Assembly (NCBI RefSeq): GCF_000021965.1 | Contig: NC_011832.1 | Location: forward strand, 496,001 to 560,000 | Origin: Methanosphaerula palustris E1-9c | GTDB taxonomy: Archaea; Halobacteriota; Methanomicrobia; Methanomicrobiales; Methanospirillaceae | Length of the DNA stretch: 64,000 nucleotides | Direction of reading: 5' to 3' | Part shown: one piece after another, positions 63,087 to 64,000 of the stretch | Numbering within the stretch: the first letter of the stretch is position 1 | Layout of the letters: each line of letters starts with the position of its first letter | Position numbers and translations under genes: made by a program | The notes under the pieces: model-generated | Told to the model about the DNA's origin: nothing | Seen by the model: the letters and a program-made list of their open reading frames with translations, nothing else | Database searches by the model: none

Positions 63087-64000
63087 TCAGGTACCGGCGT
63101 CCCAGTTTGAGAGGTAGGTCTTCTGTTCATCGCTGAGTGTATCGATCGTGATCCCGAGTGAGGCCAGTTTCTGGTCGGCGACCTGCACATCGATCGCCTC
63201 TGGCACCTCGTAGACTCCGCCGGAGAGTTCTTTCCCGTGTTCGGTGATGTAACGTGCACAGAGCGCCTGAAGGGCGAATGAGAGATCCATCACTTCAGCC
63301 GGATGGCCCATCCCCTTCGGTGTCGCAAGGTTTACGAGCCTGCCCTCTGCAAGGATATGGATCCGCTTTCCATCCAGCAGGTAGGTGTCGATCCCATCAC
63401 GGCTCTCCTTTCCCGATGCATGCGCTTCGAGCCAGTCGATATCGATCTCCACGTTGAAGTGGCCGGCATTGGCGAGAATCGCCCCATCTTTCAACTGGCT
63501 GAAGTGAGTGCTGTTGATCACATGTGCGTTCCCTGAGACGGTGACGAAGATATCCCCGAGACGTGCGGCCTCCGCCATCGACATCACCAAAAATCCATCC
63601 ATATGCGCTTCGAGCGCCTTCCTCGGGTCGACCTCGGTGACGATCACCTTCGCACCGAGACCGTGCGCCTTGCGTGCAAGCCCGCGTCCGCAGAACCCGT
63701 AGCCTGCCACGACCAGGTACTTGCCGGCGATCAATACGTTGGTGGTGATCATCACAGCAGAGAGAACACTCTCGCCGGTCCCATGGACATTGTCGAAATG
63801 ATGCTTCATCGGGGTGTCATTGACGGCGACCACCGGGAACTCAAGTTTTCCTTCCGCGGCCATCGCATGTAACCGGTGGATCCCGGTGGTGGTCTCCTCG
63901 CACCCGCCGATCACCGTGCTGAGCAGTTCTCGCCGCTTGGTATGGATGTAGTGGATCAGATCCATCCCGTCGTCGATGGTGACGGACGGCTTTGCATCGA
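63087..64000 (-). CDS. Adenosylhomocysteinase-type hydrolase (5' end outside window)
   Basis: The visible 304 residues are the C-terminal part; the frame stays open to the window edge (AKPSVTIDDGMDLIH at the start). It has GCEETTTGIHRLHAM, VNDTPMKHHFDNVHGTGES, the NAD motif VVAGYGFCGRGLARKAHGLG, NAGHFNVEID and a C-terminal NWDAGT. The family splits S-adenosylhomocysteine; methanogen members may prefer S-inosylhomocysteine, as shown for Methanocaldococcus. Lys and Asp near the NAD site are intact. Confidence 0.93.
   Translation of the reverse strand, partial: DAKPSVTIDDGMDLIHYIHTKRRELLSTVIGGCEETTTGIHRLHAMAAEGKLEFPVVAVNDTPMKHHFDNVHGTGESVLSAVMITTNVLIAGKYLVVAGYGFCGRGLARKAHGLGAKVIVTEVDPRKALEAHMDGFLVMSMAEAARLGDIFVTVSGNAHVINSTHFSQLKDGAILANAGHFNVEIDIDWLEAHASGKESRDGIDTYLLDGKRIHILAEGRLVNLATPKGMGHPAEVMDLSFALQALCARYITEHGKELSGGVYEVPEAIDVQVADQKLASLGITIDTLSDEQKTYLSNWDAGT

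Overview
The window looks like a chromosomal piece of a methanogenic archaeon of the order Methanomicrobiales, probably close to Methanosphaerula or Methanoregula. The evidence is a GC-rich genome (estimated by eye), archaeal TATA promoters with Shine-Dalgarno sites, an archaeal ribosomal/SRP/translation gene cluster, a PAN proteasome ATPase, the archaeal modified mevalonate pathway, CetZ, and a methanogen-type nifHI1I2DKEN operon. The genus is an inference from gene content. No CRISPR array, prophage or intact insertion sequence was seen.

Layout. 1-2.2 kb: tRNA-Arg(GCG), then a decayed response-regulator/PAS/GAF gene. 2.2-4.8 kb: acetate activation and uptake (acs plus a GPR1/FUN34/YaaH permease). 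5.1-8.8 kb: a secreted dockerin/CBM protein, a seven-bladed beta-propeller gene split by an amber codon, and two tandem paralogous micro-membrane-proteins. 8.8-12.9 kb: an NRAMP-like transporter, a membrane protein with a PrsW-like protease, and a glutaredoxin with a ferredoxin-thioredoxin reductase catalytic chain. 12.9-15.4 kb: beta-carbonic anhydrase and ilvD. 15.4-20.5 kb: PAN, DUF5804, UbiX, UbiD and the aconitase-X large subunit in one run, with the aconitase-X small subunit divergent across 38 bp. Together the last four supply the phosphomevalonate dehydratase, decarboxylase and prenyl-FMN steps of archaeal isoprenoid synthesis. 20.6-24.6 kb: HEAT-repeat proteins around DUF432-MscS, and a membrane protein. 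24.8-27.1 kb: CetZ with a membrane-anchored coiled-coil partner. 27.2-32.1 kb: a four-gene membrane/glycan operon. 32.4-33.7 kb: L7Ae-S28e-L24e-Ndk. 33.7-38.4 kb: DUF371, exonuclease VII (a bacterial-type enzyme), a sugar isomerase-like protein, a CorC-type transporter and purN.

38.5-50.1 kb is a dense archaeal translation supercluster on the + strand: Rnp4, YhbY, S19e, PDCD5, a PP-loop protein, L39e, L31e, aIF6, L18a, prefoldin alpha, FtsY, SRP54, TrmY, Pus10, L21e, RpoF, DUF655, KsgA, a HemK-like methylase and an OGG-type glycosylase.

50.3-58.6 kb is the nitrogen fixation operon on the - strand, in transcription order nifH-nifI1-nifI2-nifD-nifK-nifE-nifN, a thioredoxin-like [2Fe-2S] ferredoxin and an AnfO-like protein. 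Its promoter lies about 360 nt upstream of nifH, with an inverted repeat over the predicted start. 59-61.4 kb holds small hypotheticals, a membrane metal-dependent hydrolase-like protein, an IS5-type transposase remnant and a decayed gene. 61.5-64 kb holds an aldehyde dehydrogenase and the 3' part of an adenosylhomocysteinase-type gene that runs off the window.
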